Assembly: GCF_018613795.1 (NCBI RefSeq) | Contig: NZ_JAGGPN010000007.1 | Coordinates: 62,001-126,000, forward strand | Reading direction: 5' to 3' | DNA length: 64,000 nt | Source: Arthrobacter sp. ISL-65 | Lineage (GTDB): Bacteria > Actinomycetota > Actinomycetes > Actinomycetales > Micrococcaceae | Shown: positions 49,794-58,150 of the stretch, one piece after another | Numbering within the stretch: position 1 is the first letter of the stretch | How the letters are laid out: the number at the start of each line of letters is the position of its first letter | Notes under the pieces: generated by a model | What the model was told of the DNA's origin: nothing | What the model saw: only the letters and a program-made list of their open reading frames with translations | Database searches by the model: none | Position numbers and translations under genes: made by a program

Positions 49794-51065
49794 ATGGCAA
49801 TTCAGGACATTTACCCCACGGCGCTGCGCCTCCTCGGCCGCCCCGTGCTGGTGGTGGGCGGCGGACGCGTTGCTGCGCGCCGCGCGAAGGGCCTGCTCGA
49901 CGCCGGTGCCCGCGTCACCGTGGTTGCCCCTGAGGCCACCGCCGCGCTCCGCGAACTCGCCGACGCCGGCCTTCTCACCTGGGAGCCCCGCGCCTACCGG
50001 TCCGAGGACGTGGACGGCGTCTGGTTCGTTCAGACCGCCACCGGCGATCCCGCCGTGGACACCGCGGTAGCTTCCGACGCCGAGGCGCAGCGCGTCTGGT
50101 GCGTCAACGCCTCCGACCACGAATCCTCCGCCGCCTGGACACCCGCCGTCGCCGAAGTGGACGACGTCAAGATTGCCGTCAACGCCGGGGGAGACCCGCG
50201 CCGTGCCATGGCCCTGCGCGATGCCGTCGCCACCGCACTGGAATCCGGTGACCTGCCGCTGCGCCGCCGCCGCGCCCACCGGGGATCGGTGGCCCTTGTC
50301 GGTGGCGGCCCCGGCGACACCGGCCTCATCACCGTCCGCGGCCGCCGGCTGCTCGGCCAGGCCGACGTCGTGGTTGCCGACCGCCTCGGCCCCCGCGAGC
50401 TGCTCAACGAACTTGCCCCGGACGTCCGCGTCATCGAGGTGGGCAAGACCCCCGGCCACCACCCCGTGCCGCAGGCCGAGATCAACCGGATCCTCGTCGA
50501 CGAAGCCCTTCAAGGCCACCGCGTGGTGCGCCTCAAGGGCGGCGACCCCTACGTCCTGGGCCGCGGCGGCGAGGAAGCAGAATTTTGCCGCCGGCACGGC
50601 GTCGAGGTCGAAGTGGTATCCGGTGTGACCTCCGCGATCTCCGTCCCCGCCGCCGCCGGCATCCCGGTCACGCACCGCGGCCTGGCGAAGGGCTTCAGCG
50701 TTGTCACAGGCCACGAGGAACTGTCCGAGGTTCCGGCCCGCGCCGACCACACCGTGGTGCTCCTCATGGGCGTTGGCCAGCTGCGCGAATCCGCGTCCGC
50801 CCTCGGCAAAGCCGGCCTGGCCGAGGACACGCCAGTTGGTATTGTTGAAAACGGCTACCTGCCGGACCAGCGCGTCACCATCGGCACCCTCGGCACCATC
50901 GCCGACCAGGCCGAGGCCGCCGGCGTCGCCAATCCTGCAGTGATCGTCATCGGGGACGTTGTCCGCGTCAGCCCCTTCGCGCCGTCGCACTTCAAAACCG
51001 CTGACTACAGCACCACCAGCCCCAACAAGCCCCGCACAAGCACCACCCGCGTTCTCACCCCCTAG
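49794..51065 (+). CDS. cysG: Siroheme synthase: precorrin-2 dehydrogenase fused to uroporphyrinogen-III methyltransferase
   Basis: 423 residues. The N-terminal third is an NAD-dependent dehydrogenase/ferrochelatase-like domain (VLVVGGGRVAARRAKGLL, VWFVQTATGDPAVD). The C-terminal two thirds are the SAM-dependent methylase: SVALVGGGPGDTGLITVRG, ADVVVADRLGP, HRVVRLKGGDPYVLGRGGEE and GIPVTHRG. Supplies siroheme to the sulfite reductase. Leaderless with the shared sulfur promoter geometry. Iron insertion may be shared with the CbiX-like chelatase at 36951. Confidence 0.94.
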   Translation: MAIQDIYPTALRLLGRPVLVVGGGRVAARRAKGLLDAGARVTVVAPEATAALRELADAGLLTWEPRAYRSEDVDGVWFVQTATGDPAVDTAVASDAEAQRVWCVNASDHESSAAWTPAVAEVDDVKIAVNAGGDPRRAMALRDAVATALESGDLPLRRRRAHRGSVALVGGGPGDTGLITVRGRRLLGQADVVVADRLGPRELLNELAPDVRVIEVGKTPGHHPVPQAEINRILVDEALQGHRVVRLKGGDPYVLGRGGEEAEFCRRHGVEVEVVSGVTSAISVPAAAGIPVTHRGLAKGFSVVTGHEELSEVPARADHTVVLLMGVGQLRESASALGKAGLAEDTPVGIVENGYLPDQRVTIGTLGTIADQAEAAGVANPAVIVIGDVVRVSPFAPSHFKTADYSTTSPNKPRTSTTRVLTP

Positions 51066-51074
51066 CCCCCGAAT

Positions 51075-51140
51075 CCCAACTGGCCAGCAGTTGTTGCCGT
51101 TATGAGCCCTCAAAACGGCAACAAGTGCGAGTCAGCTGGG
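51075..51140. repeat. Palindromic intergenic repeat, family A, copy 3
   Basis: Starts CCCAACTGGCCAGCAGTTG and ends in the complement, with a little more divergence than copies 1 and 2. It lies 10 bp after the cysG stop and may end that transcript. Confidence 0.85.
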
Positions 51141-51166
51141 TGGGACCGAAGAAAAGGAACACAGCC

Positions 51167-52633
51167 GTGTCAACCAGCACCCCCGTAGGAACCGCTGCCC
51201 GCCCGTTGCGCGTGGCCGTCATCGGATCCGGCCCGGCCGGCGTCTACGCAGCGGACATCCTCACCAAGAGCGAGGCCGTCAAGAGCGGCGAGCTGACCGT
51301 GAGCATCGACCTCTTTGACCGCTACCCGGCACCCTACGGCCTGATCCGCTACGGAGTGGCCCCGGACCACCCGCGCATCAAGGGCATCGTCAACGCCCTG
51401 CACAAGGTCCTGGACCGCGGCGACATCCGCTTCTTCGGCAACGTGGACTACGGCACGGACCTCTCCATCGAGGACCTGAAGGCGCACTACGACGCCGTCA
51501 TCTTCGCCACCGGCGCCATCAAGGACGCCGACCTGAACATCCCCGGCATCGAACTCGAGGGCTCCTTCGGCGGCGCCGACTTCGTGTCCTGGTACGACGG
51601 ACACCCGGACGTTTCCCGCGAATGGCCGCTGGATGCCAAGGAAATCGCCGTGATCGGCAACGGCAACGTGGCCCTCGACGTGGCCCGCGTCCTCTCCAAG
51701 CACGCAGACGACCTGCTGGTCTCCGAAATCCCGGACAACGTCTACGCCGGCCTGAAGGCTTCCCCGGTCACCGACGTCCACGTCTTCGGCCGCCGCGGCC
51801 CGGCCCAGGTCAAGTTCACCCCGCTGGAGCTGCGCGAGCTGTCCCACTCCAAGGACGTGGACATCATCCTGTACCCGGAGGACTTCGAGTTCGACGAGGA
51901 ATCGGACCGCCAGATCCAGAGCAACAACCAGATCAAGACCATGGTTGGAACGCTCACCAACTGGATCGCCGAGCAGCCCGAGGACCTCTCCGAGCTCAAG
52001 GCCTCCCGCCGCCTGCACCTGCACTTCCTGCACAGCCCGGTGGAAATTTACGACGACGCCGAGAACCCCGGGCGCGTCAGCGGCATGAAGTTTGAACGCA
52101 CCGAACTGGACGGCACGGGCAACGCCCGTGGCACGGGCGAGTACATCGATTACCCGGTCCAGGCTGTTTACCGCGCCATCGGCTACTTCGGTTCCGCCCT
52201 GCCGGAGATCGAGTTCGACCACAAGAAGGGCGTTGTCCCGAACGCCGGCGGCCGCGTCCTGGACGCCTCCGGCGAGCACGTCCCGGGCATCTACGCCACC
52301 GGCTGGATCAAGCGCGGACCGGTCGGCCTGATCGGCCACACCAAGGGCGATGCCCTCGAGACCGTGACTTTCCTGCTGGAAGACCGCGAAAACCTGCCGG
52401 TTGCCGAGGCACCTGCTGCCAGCGCCGTCGTCGACCTGCTTGAAAGCCGCGGCGTGGAATACACCACGTGGGAAGGCTGGCTGGCACTGGACGCCCACGA
52501 ACTTGCCCTGGGCGCCGAGGCCACCGCAGCCGGCGGCTCGCACGGCGTTGAGGTTGTGCGTGAGCGCGTCAAGGTGGTGCCGCGCGAGGACATGGTCTCC
52601 ATCTCCCGCGACGGGATTGCCGCCAGCGTCTAG
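51167..52633 (+). CDS. fprA: Ferredoxin-NADP+ reductase, adrenodoxin-reductase type
   Basis: 488-residue FAD/NADPH enzyme of the FprA family. FAD site RVAVIGSGPAGVYAADIL, then DRYPAPYGLIRYGVAPDHPRIK; NADP site IAVIGNGNVALDVARVL; FGRRGPAQVKFTPLELREL; and the C-terminal FAD segment ATGWIKRGPVGLIGHTKGDA. GTG 51167 is preferred over an earlier GTG because AAAAGGA lies about 8 bp upstream. Located at the end of the sulfur cluster, it likely reduces ferredoxin for the sulfite reductase. Confidence 0.93.
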   Translation: MSTSTPVGTAARPLRVAVIGSGPAGVYAADILTKSEAVKSGELTVSIDLFDRYPAPYGLIRYGVAPDHPRIKGIVNALHKVLDRGDIRFFGNVDYGTDLSIEDLKAHYDAVIFATGAIKDADLNIPGIELEGSFGGADFVSWYDGHPDVSREWPLDAKEIAVIGNGNVALDVARVLSKHADDLLVSEIPDNVYAGLKASPVTDVHVFGRRGPAQVKFTPLELRELSHSKDVDIILYPEDFEFDEESDRQIQSNNQIKTMVGTLTNWIAEQPEDLSELKASRRLHLHFLHSPVEIYDDAENPGRVSGMKFERTELDGTGNARGTGEYIDYPVQAVYRAIGYFGSALPEIEFDHKKGVVPNAGGRVLDASGEHVPGIYATGWIKRGPVGLIGHTKGDALETVTFLLEDRENLPVAEAPAASAVVDLLESRGVEYTTWEGWLALDAHELALGAEATAAGGSHGVEVVRERVKVVPREDMVSISRDGIAASV

Positions 52634-52654
52634 CTCGCCCTACCTTCTGACAGA

Positions 52655-52715
52655 AACGCGGGGTCACTCCGCGCCCATTCCTTACGGAATATTGGGCGCG
52701 AAGTGACCTCGCGTT
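52655..52715. terminator. Large palindrome after fprA
   Basis: AACGCGGGGTCACTCCGCG with a nearly complementary right arm (to 52715), and an inner ATTCC-TTAC-GGAAT hairpin. Arms are about 28 bp with a few mismatches. Between convergent genes; may also be a dispersed repeat. Confidence 0.7.
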
Positions 52716-52732
52716 GCTTTAAGCCCGCGCGC

Positions 52733-53194
52733 TTACATTCCCGTTTTGGGTCCTGGGGCTCCCGCGCCGCCGGCGGCCATGAGCTCGAGGCGCTGCAGGG
52801 TTTCCCGGTTGCGCACCGTGATCATTGGGTCGCGCAGCGCCTTGGGAACCGCCAGGCCGGGGCCGCGGACCGCGTCCTCAGCCATCGTGACGCGGCACTG
52901 TGTGCCCAGGTCCTCGAGGGTGATGATCACCTTCGCCTCACCGAGCGGCCAGCCGCGCGCGATCAGTTCCAGCTGCCGCCCCGGGCTGGCCGCCGTCACC
53001 TTGGTTGAATCGTTGATGAGCAGCGGCCAGGCGCCCACCGAGTGGTGGAGCAGGGCACCGACTTCCGGCCAGTGCGCGTCCACCGAGCGGATTCTCGAGG
53101 CGCCCACCACCCAGCCGGAATAGAGCCAGCCGTCCGCGATTACTTTCCAGACTGCCGATGCCGGCGAATTGAAGACCTGAGTGACGGTTGACAT
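52733..53194 (-). CDS. SRPBCC-family protein (internal start of a fused frame)
   Basis: 153 residues with a START-like fold: VTQVFNSPASAVWKVIADGW, GASRIRSVDAHWPEVGALLHHSVG, and LGTQCRVTMAEDA. Such proteins bind hydrophobic ligands. An own start is likely: GAAAGGAA lies just before ATG 53194. However, the frame stays open upstream through the neighbouring gene, so the protein can also be read as the C-terminal domain of the longer product (52733-54184). Confidence 0.8.
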   Translation of the reverse strand: MSTVTQVFNSPASAVWKVIADGWLYSGWVVGASRIRSVDAHWPEVGALLHHSVGAWPLLINDSTKVTAASPGRQLELIARGWPLGEAKVIITLEDLGTQCRVTMAEDAVRGPGLAVPKALRDPMITVRNRETLQRLELMAAGGAGAPGPKTGM

Positions 53195-54184
53195 GGTGTT
53201 CCTTTCATCGGCCGAACCCTGGCGCCGGGAAGCGGAGGTCCGGTCTGCAGCTGTGAACCCGGTGGGATCCGGGGCGCCAATAATGCGGGGAGAGGGGCGC
53301 CGGGCGGCCCGGTACGAGCGTTCCCGGAGCCGGCGGGCCCAGGGATAGGTCCCGGCGCCGGGCAGGGGATGCTTCAGCGGATCGAACCGGATGGCCGTGT
53401 CCGCGCTGTCTGTTTCCGCACTGTCGGTGTGCCCGGCGTCGTGAGCAGCGGCCCTCAGGTGCAGCACACCGGCCTGCACCCACCGGCCTGCCGGGGTGGC
53501 GTAATGCAGCGCCAAGGTCCAGTCTCCGGTGGCCAGCGACTCCTTGAAGTTTCCCCCGGTGTCCGCCCTGCCAGTCGCGCGCCGGGGCAGCGACAGTGTG
53601 CGTAGCCCCAGAAGGACGGGGCCGCTGGAACCCCTGTACGGCATCAGCGTGGTGAACCTGGTGGTCCCAACATCCAGCTTGGGCAGCAGCATGAACCGGC
53701 CCGGCACGCCCCAGCCGGTCGAAGCAAACAGGACATCCCCGACGTCGGCACTGTCGCCGACGTCGGGGATGTCACCGGCGCCGGCAGCACCGGAAGCGCC
53801 GCTGTCGCCGGCAGCACCGGGTGCGCCCGAAGTCCGCAGCGCCAGGCCGAGGATGTCCGGCAGCGACTCGGGAAGGCCGACCGAGCGGGAAAACCGCCCG
53901 CGTACCTGGCAGGTCCCGGCGTCGTCGAGCCAGGCGATTCCGCTGGTCGCCGGAAGACCTGCCGCTGCTCGGCCCGCGGCGCCCGTGAGGTTCAGTTCCC
54001 CCACCAGGCTGATGCCCCGCGGATGGATGGGCCGGACGGGGCGCACTGCCTTGATCGCCCGGAACACGGCGGCGAAACCGCGCCCGGCGAGGTCGGCCGT
54101 CCGGTTGACCGCCCGGTTGGACGTCCGATGTGGCGCCCCGCCCGGATCGCCGCTGAATCGTCTTTTCATGCTTCGCCTTCCCAT
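52733..54184 (-). CDS. Conserved hypothetical ('phosphodiesterase'-type) protein fused in frame to SRPBCC domain
   Basis: A single uninterrupted frame of 483 codons. Residues 1 to about 295 form an unrecognised protein of a type often found beside lipid genes in actinobacteria (VRPIHPRGISLVGELNLTG, DVLFASTGWGVPGRFMLLPK, FKESLATGDWTLALHYATP, YPWARRLRERSYRAARR), with a low-complexity Gly/Ala/Asp insert (GAAGDSGASGAAGAGD). About 35 linker residues then lead straight into the SRPBCC domain without a stop. In related layouts I would expect two genes. ATG 54184 follows GGGAAGGG. Either a real fusion, or two genes where the first stop has been lost. Confidence 0.6.
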   Translation of the reverse strand: MGRRSMKRRFSGDPGGAPHRTSNRAVNRTADLAGRGFAAVFRAIKAVRPVRPIHPRGISLVGELNLTGAAGRAAAGLPATSGIAWLDDAGTCQVRGRFSRSVGLPESLPDILGLALRTSGAPGAAGDSGASGAAGAGDIPDVGDSADVGDVLFASTGWGVPGRFMLLPKLDVGTTRFTTLMPYRGSSGPVLLGLRTLSLPRRATGRADTGGNFKESLATGDWTLALHYATPAGRWVQAGVLHLRAAAHDAGHTDSAETDSADTAIRFDPLKHPLPGAGTYPWARRLRERSYRAARRPSPRIIGAPDPTGFTAADRTSASRRQGSADERNTMSTVTQVFNSPASAVWKVIADGWLYSGWVVGASRIRSVDAHWPEVGALLHHSVGAWPLLINDSTKVTAASPGRQLELIARGWPLGEAKVIITLEDLGTQCRVTMAEDAVRGPGLAVPKALRDPMITVRNRETLQRLELMAAGGAGAPGPKTGM

Positions 54185-54203
54185 GACTTGACCCTTCCCA
54201 TGG

Positions 54204-54932
54204 CTACATCCTGCCGAACCTTGACCGGACCAGGGCAAAGATTCCGTAGCAAATGAACCCTGCACCGATGGCAAACAGCAGGTAGGGCCCGTACGCATGC
54301 TCGCGCAGCGCCTTCAGGCTGCCGTCGAGGCCGGTGGATTCTTCGGGAGTGTGCTTGGCGGCCGCGATCGCGAAGAGCAGCCCGGCAAGGAACAGTGCGA
54401 TGCCTTTGGCGACGTGTCCCGTCACGCCCAGCGAGTCGATGAGTTTGCCCCGGCGGGTGCCGTCAAAGTGGAAGAGCTCCTCCTTGAAGCCATGCCGGAG
54501 GCCCTTCACCACAAAGTAGATGCCCACGCCGATGACGGTCAGGCCGAGGGCGCTGAGGATCACGCCGCCGAAGGGGTTGCTGAGCAGGGCCGCGCTCACG
54601 TCCTTCGTGGAATCGCCGGAATCACCGCGAAGCCCCACCGCAAAGCCGCCGAAGCTGAGCCCGACGCTGCCGTAGGCGATTGCGAGGAAGCCGGAGGAGA
54701 TCAGCTTCCCGATCCGTTCCTTGCGCGGCAGGCGGCGGGCCCGGAGTGTGGCCTCGCTCAGCTGCCAGAGGGAAAGCCCCGCGCACCCGATCAGGCACGC
54801 CCACATGACTGCCGGGCCCCAGGCATTGGCGGCCAGCTGTTCCATGGCGCCGGTGGGCTCGGCCTCCCCGGGATGGCCGAGGGCCAGGGCAATCGCGATA
54901 GCGCCGAGAATGATGTGCAGCAGGGCCATCAC
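54204..54932 (-). CDS. DUF1206 membrane protein
   Basis: At least 242 residues; about six helices in three two-helix repeats, each with a GFLAIAYGSVGLSFGGFAVG- or GLTVIGVGIYFVVKG-like pattern, as in DUF1206. The conserved N-terminus continues in frame upstream of GTG 54932 (ALDVVARSGFAVMALLH) back to about 55028. That extension has no ATG, GTG or TTG. The only well-placed site is GGAGGG followed after 4 nt by ACG (55028-55026; TDNDSTISEAADA). A non-canonical ACG start or a mutated ATG is possible. Function unknown. Confidence 0.8.
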   Translation of the reverse strand: MMALLHIILGAIAIALALGHPGEAEPTGAMEQLAANAWGPAVMWACLIGCAGLSLWQLSEATLRARRLPRKERIGKLISSGFLAIAYGSVGLSFGGFAVGLRGDSGDSTKDVSAALLSNPFGGVILSALGLTVIGVGIYFVVKGLRHGFKEELFHFDGTRRGKLIDSLGVTGHVAKGIALFLAGLLFAIAAAKHTPEESTGLDGSLKALREHAYGPYLLFAIGAGFICYGIFALVRSRFGRM

Positions 54933-55083
54933 GGCGAAACCGGAACGCGCGACGACGTCGAGCGCCTTGTGGTTCGATGCAGCCTCCGCGGCGTCGGCCG
55001 CCTCGCTGATCGTCGAGTCGTTGTCCGTAGTGCCCTCCGGTAGCCGTTCCCGCTTAGCCGTCCTGCGTTTTGCCGTACGGCGT

Positions 55084-55374
55084 TCAGCCGTTCATCGGCC
55101 CTTCCGCGTGAAGGCGCTCGGCGCCCTCACCCACGAGTTTCACCGTGCAGCGCACCACGAGGTCGTCGGGCGCCGTGTCGATGTCGACGAGGGCGTCGCC
55201 GGCGCTGAGGACGGTAAATACTTCCGAGCCCGCCTCGACATCGAAGCCCTTGCTTTTGGCGGCCTGCGTCGCGTTGGCCAGCGCCTCGCCCTTCAGCCCG
55301 TCCACGTACGCCTCGTCGTCCTCGCGTTCGGAGTCGCCGAATGCCCAGCCGAAGAGTGTTCCTGTTGATCCCAT
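55084..55374 (-). CDS. Small hypothetical protein
   Basis: 96 residues beginning MGSTGTLFGWAFGDSEREDD; the C-terminal half (GSEVFTVLSAGDALVDIDTAPDDLVVRCTVKLVGEG) looks like a small beta-rich domain. Not recognised. No ribosome-binding site; a TAAAAT -10-like box lies 7 nt before the ATG, so it may be leaderless. It ends 56 bp before the probable start of the DUF1206 gene on the same strand. Confidence 0.65.
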   Translation of the reverse strand: MGSTGTLFGWAFGDSEREDDEAYVDGLKGEALANATQAAKSKGFDVEAGSEVFTVLSAGDALVDIDTAPDDLVVRCTVKLVGEGAERLHAEGPMNG

Positions 55375-55426
55375 GGCGTTGATTTTACGCACAGAACCGT
55401 TGATATTACGGGCTACCGTAACGTTA

Positions 55427-55440
55427 GTAAGTGTGCTTAC
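55427..55440. promoter_or_regulatory. GTAAG-TGTG-CTTAC palindrome
   Basis: Perfect 5-4-5 dyad between the divergent genes at 55374 and 55543, preceded by CCGTAACGTTA. Candidate operator for either gene. Confidence 0.35.
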
Positions 55441-55542
55441 CATGTGTGGACCATGTCTTTGGTACGGCTGCCGGGGGACCTGGACCCAGGGCTCGCGGCA
55501 GCCACTGTTCCGGATTGAACCTCTCGTATTAGGAAGGACATC

Positions 55543-56076
55543 ATGGCTGGAAATCTTTTTGCACGGTCTGTTCACGACCTCACGGCAGCGGCCTGGTTTG
55601 GCGGCTCGCTGATGGGCGCGATCGGCCTCAACGGAGCCACTGCGGAGGCGAAGGACCCAGCCGAGCGCACCCGTCTCTCGAGCCGCGGCTGGATGAAATG
55701 GGCTCCCGTCCAAACGGCCGCCTTCGCAACCCACCTGCTGGCAGACCTGTTCATCGCGCTGGAAAACAAGGACCGGATCGCTAGCCAGGAGGGCGTGGCC
55801 CGGGACACCGTCTACAAGACGGCTGTCACGGTGGCGGGGGCAGCGGTCACCCTGTACGCGGGTGCGCTGGGGAAGAAGGTGGACAAGCTGGCCGACGAGG
55901 GTGCCGAAGGTGCCACCGAGCCACGGCCCGGCTCTTCCGCGAAACTGCAGTCGGCGCAGAGGCAGCTGAAGGTGCTGCAGTGGACCATCCCCGCCTTCGC
56001 CGCCTCTGTTATCGTCCTTGGCGCCAAGCACGGTGAGATGCAGCGGCCCAAGAATGTCTTCAAGGGGCTGCGCTGA
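55543..56076 (+). CDS. Conserved membrane protein, function unknown
   Basis: 177 residues. Three or four hydrophobic segments: LTAAAWFGGSLMGAIGLNG, WAPVQTAAFATHLLADLFIAL, VAGAAVTLYAGAL and IPAFAASVIVLGA. A charged loop (ADEGAEGATEPRPGSSAKLQ) separates the last two. AGGAAGG lies 5-6 bp before the ATG. No known domain recognised. A very strong hairpin follows at 56118-56162. Confidence 0.75.
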   Translation: MAGNLFARSVHDLTAAAWFGGSLMGAIGLNGATAEAKDPAERTRLSSRGWMKWAPVQTAAFATHLLADLFIALENKDRIASQEGVARDTVYKTAVTVAGAAVTLYAGALGKKVDKLADEGAEGATEPRPGSSAKLQSAQRQLKVLQWTIPAFAASVIVLGAKHGEMQRPKNVFKGLR

Positions 56077-56117
56077 CGGCGTCCGCCTAAGGCGATAACG
56101 GACTCTAAGGCAGTAAC

Positions 56118-56162
56118 GCACGACGGCGGCCGGGCACCTAAAGTGCCCGGCCGCCGTCGTGC
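56118..56162. terminator. Perfect 20-bp stem bidirectional terminator
   Basis: GCACGACGGCGGCCGGGCAC, loop CTAAA, then the exact complement. Lies between convergent genes. Confidence 0.9.
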
Positions 56163-56190
56163 GCGGATCAGCTCCACTGAAGCGGGGTGC

Positions 56191-57381
56191 CTACGTGGGC
56201 TGGCTTTCCGCCGGCGGCAGGTCGGGGTTCATGTCCTGGAGGTGAGGGTCCTCGGCCGTCCACACCTGGATAATCGCCCACGCCACGGCGGCCAGCGGCA
56301 CGGACAGGACGGCCCCGATGATGCCCGCCAGGATGGTGCCCGCCGTCAGGGCCATGAGGATGACGAGGGCGTGGAGCTGCAGGGACTTGCCCATGACGAC
56401 CGGCTGCAGCAGGTCCCCTTCGAGCTGGTTGACCGCGATGACCACTGCCACCACGATCAGCGCCACCACCGGGCCGTTGGCGACGAGGGCCACCAGGGCT
56501 GCCAGGATTCCGGCCACGGTGGCTCCCACGAGCGGAACAAAGGCGCCGATAAAGACGATGATGGCCAAGGGAATGGCCAGCGGCACCTGCATGATGAGCA
56601 GCGCCGCGCCGATGGCCACGGTATCCACCAGTGCCACAATGGCTGTGCCTCGGACGTAGCCGCCCAGCACCTCGAGGGTCCGCTTGCCCACACGCCGCAT
56701 CCTGGCTTCCCGTTCCCCGGAGAAGGGCCGCAGGAGAAAGTTCCAGATCTTCGCGCCGTCCTTGAGGAAGAAGAAGAGGATCACCACCATGAGGCTCGCG
56801 CCGGCCAGGAACTCCGTCACCACCGACAGGCCGGTGATGGCGCCGGACCGGACCTGGCTGCTCGTGGCGAACTGGACGGCGCCTTCCCGGGCCTGGTTCA
56901 GCTGCTCACGGTCAATGGGGACCGGGCCGGAGAGGAGGAAGCTTTCAAGTTCGGCGAGCCCCTCGGAGGCCTGCTGGACTAGCTCGCCCCACTGGCTGCG
57001 GACAGAAAAGTAGATTACGGTGCCGACGCCAGCCAGCAGGAGCAGCAGGGCCACGAATGCCACGGCCGTGGCGGCCCCGCCGGGCAGTCCCCGGCGCCGC
57101 AGCAGGTTGACGAACGGCCCGATGGCGGCGGCAAGGATCAGTGCGATCAGCACGGGAATGACCAGCAGCCGGACCTGCAGGAGTCCGTAGACGGACACGG
57201 CCGCCACGGCAAGGACCAGCAGGACTTGGGCGCACCGGATCCCCACCCTTCCCAGGTTGTCGGACCACAGCTCCCGGGGCGGTTTGTGGTCCGGCTGCCG
57301 GGATGCCTTGCGGCGCAGGAGCGGACCGGACGCGAGCTCTTGGGGTGGATCTTGCTCGGACAGTCGGGCTGTTCGGGCCAT
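56191..57381 (-). CDS. AI-2E family transporter (TqsA/PerM-like)
   Basis: 396-residue membrane protein with about eight helices: paired N-terminal helices (VLLVLAVAAVSVYGLLQVRLL), a soluble loop of about 85 residues, and the C-terminal signature GAFVPLVGATVAGILAALVAL followed by NQLEGDLLQPVVMGKSLQL, diagnostic of the family. Members export diverse small molecules; autoinducer export is shown for few. A basic 40-residue N-terminus precedes the first helix. Monocistronic. Confidence 0.92.
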   Translation of the reverse strand: MARTARLSEQDPPQELASGPLLRRKASRQPDHKPPRELWSDNLGRVGIRCAQVLLVLAVAAVSVYGLLQVRLLVIPVLIALILAAAIGPFVNLLRRRGLPGGAATAVAFVALLLLLAGVGTVIYFSVRSQWGELVQQASEGLAELESFLLSGPVPIDREQLNQAREGAVQFATSSQVRSGAITGLSVVTEFLAGASLMVVILFFFLKDGAKIWNFLLRPFSGEREARMRRVGKRTLEVLGGYVRGTAIVALVDTVAIGAALLIMQVPLAIPLAIIVFIGAFVPLVGATVAGILAALVALVANGPVVALIVVAVVIAVNQLEGDLLQPVVMGKSLQLHALVILMALTAGTILAGIIGAVLSVPLAAVAWAIIQVWTAEDPHLQDMNPDLPPAESQPT

Positions 57382-57463
57382 GGGAACTCCTACTCATCAG
57401 GGCAATCAGGCAACTGCCTTGATTAGTAAGCCTACTGATGTTCCCTGTACGGGTGAAAGCCCG

Positions 57464-58144
57464 TTACTCCCGCAGCCACTCCGCGCAGGAGTTGAGGTTC
57501 CGGTGCACGCTGGCCACGGCCGCCTCGCCGTCGTGTGCTTCGATGGCATTCACGAGCTCACCGTGGCCCGCCTGCGGCAGTCCGTTGAAGCCGGGGCGCC
57601 GGTGCTGCTTCAGCAGGTCGGCGTGAAACACGTCGCCGAAGCTGACATACAGCTCGTGAAGGAGGGGATTGCCGGAGGCCTGTGCCACCCGCTCGTGGAA
57701 GCCCCAGTCCGCGCGGGCCCAGCGCGCGAAGTCCTCGGCCCGCCAGGCTTCCTCACCCTCCGCGAGCAGCACGCGCATGGCGGCGACGTCGTCGGCCGTT
57801 GCATGCCGGGCGGCAAGGCGGGCCGCCTGCGTGTCGAGCCCCACGCGGACCTCGAGGACGTGTTCGTCCGTGTGCTCCTTGTACAGCCGGCGCGCGGCCC
57901 CCGAGATTTCGCTGGTGGCACGGACATAAGTTCCGTCGCCGCGGCGGACCTCGAGCATCCCGCTGTGGGCCAGCGCCTTGACCGCCTCCCGGAGCGTCCC
58001 GCGGGACACGCCCAGTCCAGTCATGAGCTCTGTTTCGGACGGGATGCGCTGCTGCAGCCGCCACTCGCCCGTCTGGATCATTTCGCGGAGTTTGGCAGTG
58101 ACTTCTTCCGCCAGCGGCGGGCGATGTGACGTGCTCAGGGTCAT
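57464..58144 (-). CDS. FadR-subfamily GntR transcriptional regulator
   Basis: 226 residues: N-terminal winged helix with RIPSETELMTGLGVSRGTLREAVKAL and VRRGDGTYV, then an all-helical FCD ligand domain (DEHVLEVRVGLDTQAARLAA, RADWGFHERVAQASGNPLLHEL, HGELVNAIEAHDGEAA), whose Asp/His residues can hold a metal. It lies 6 bp after the MFS gene in the same operon, so it probably senses that transporter's substrate and controls the promoter at 59410-59438. Confidence 0.9.
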   Translation of the reverse strand: MTLSTSHRPPLAEEVTAKLREMIQTGEWRLQQRIPSETELMTGLGVSRGTLREAVKALAHSGMLEVRRGDGTYVRATSEISGAARRLYKEHTDEHVLEVRVGLDTQAARLAARHATADDVAAMRVLLAEGEEAWRAEDFARWARADWGFHERVAQASGNPLLHELYVSFGDVFHADLLKQHRRPGFNGLPQAGHGELVNAIEAHDGEAAVASVHRNLNSCAEWLRE

Positions 58145-58150
58145 GGCGTC

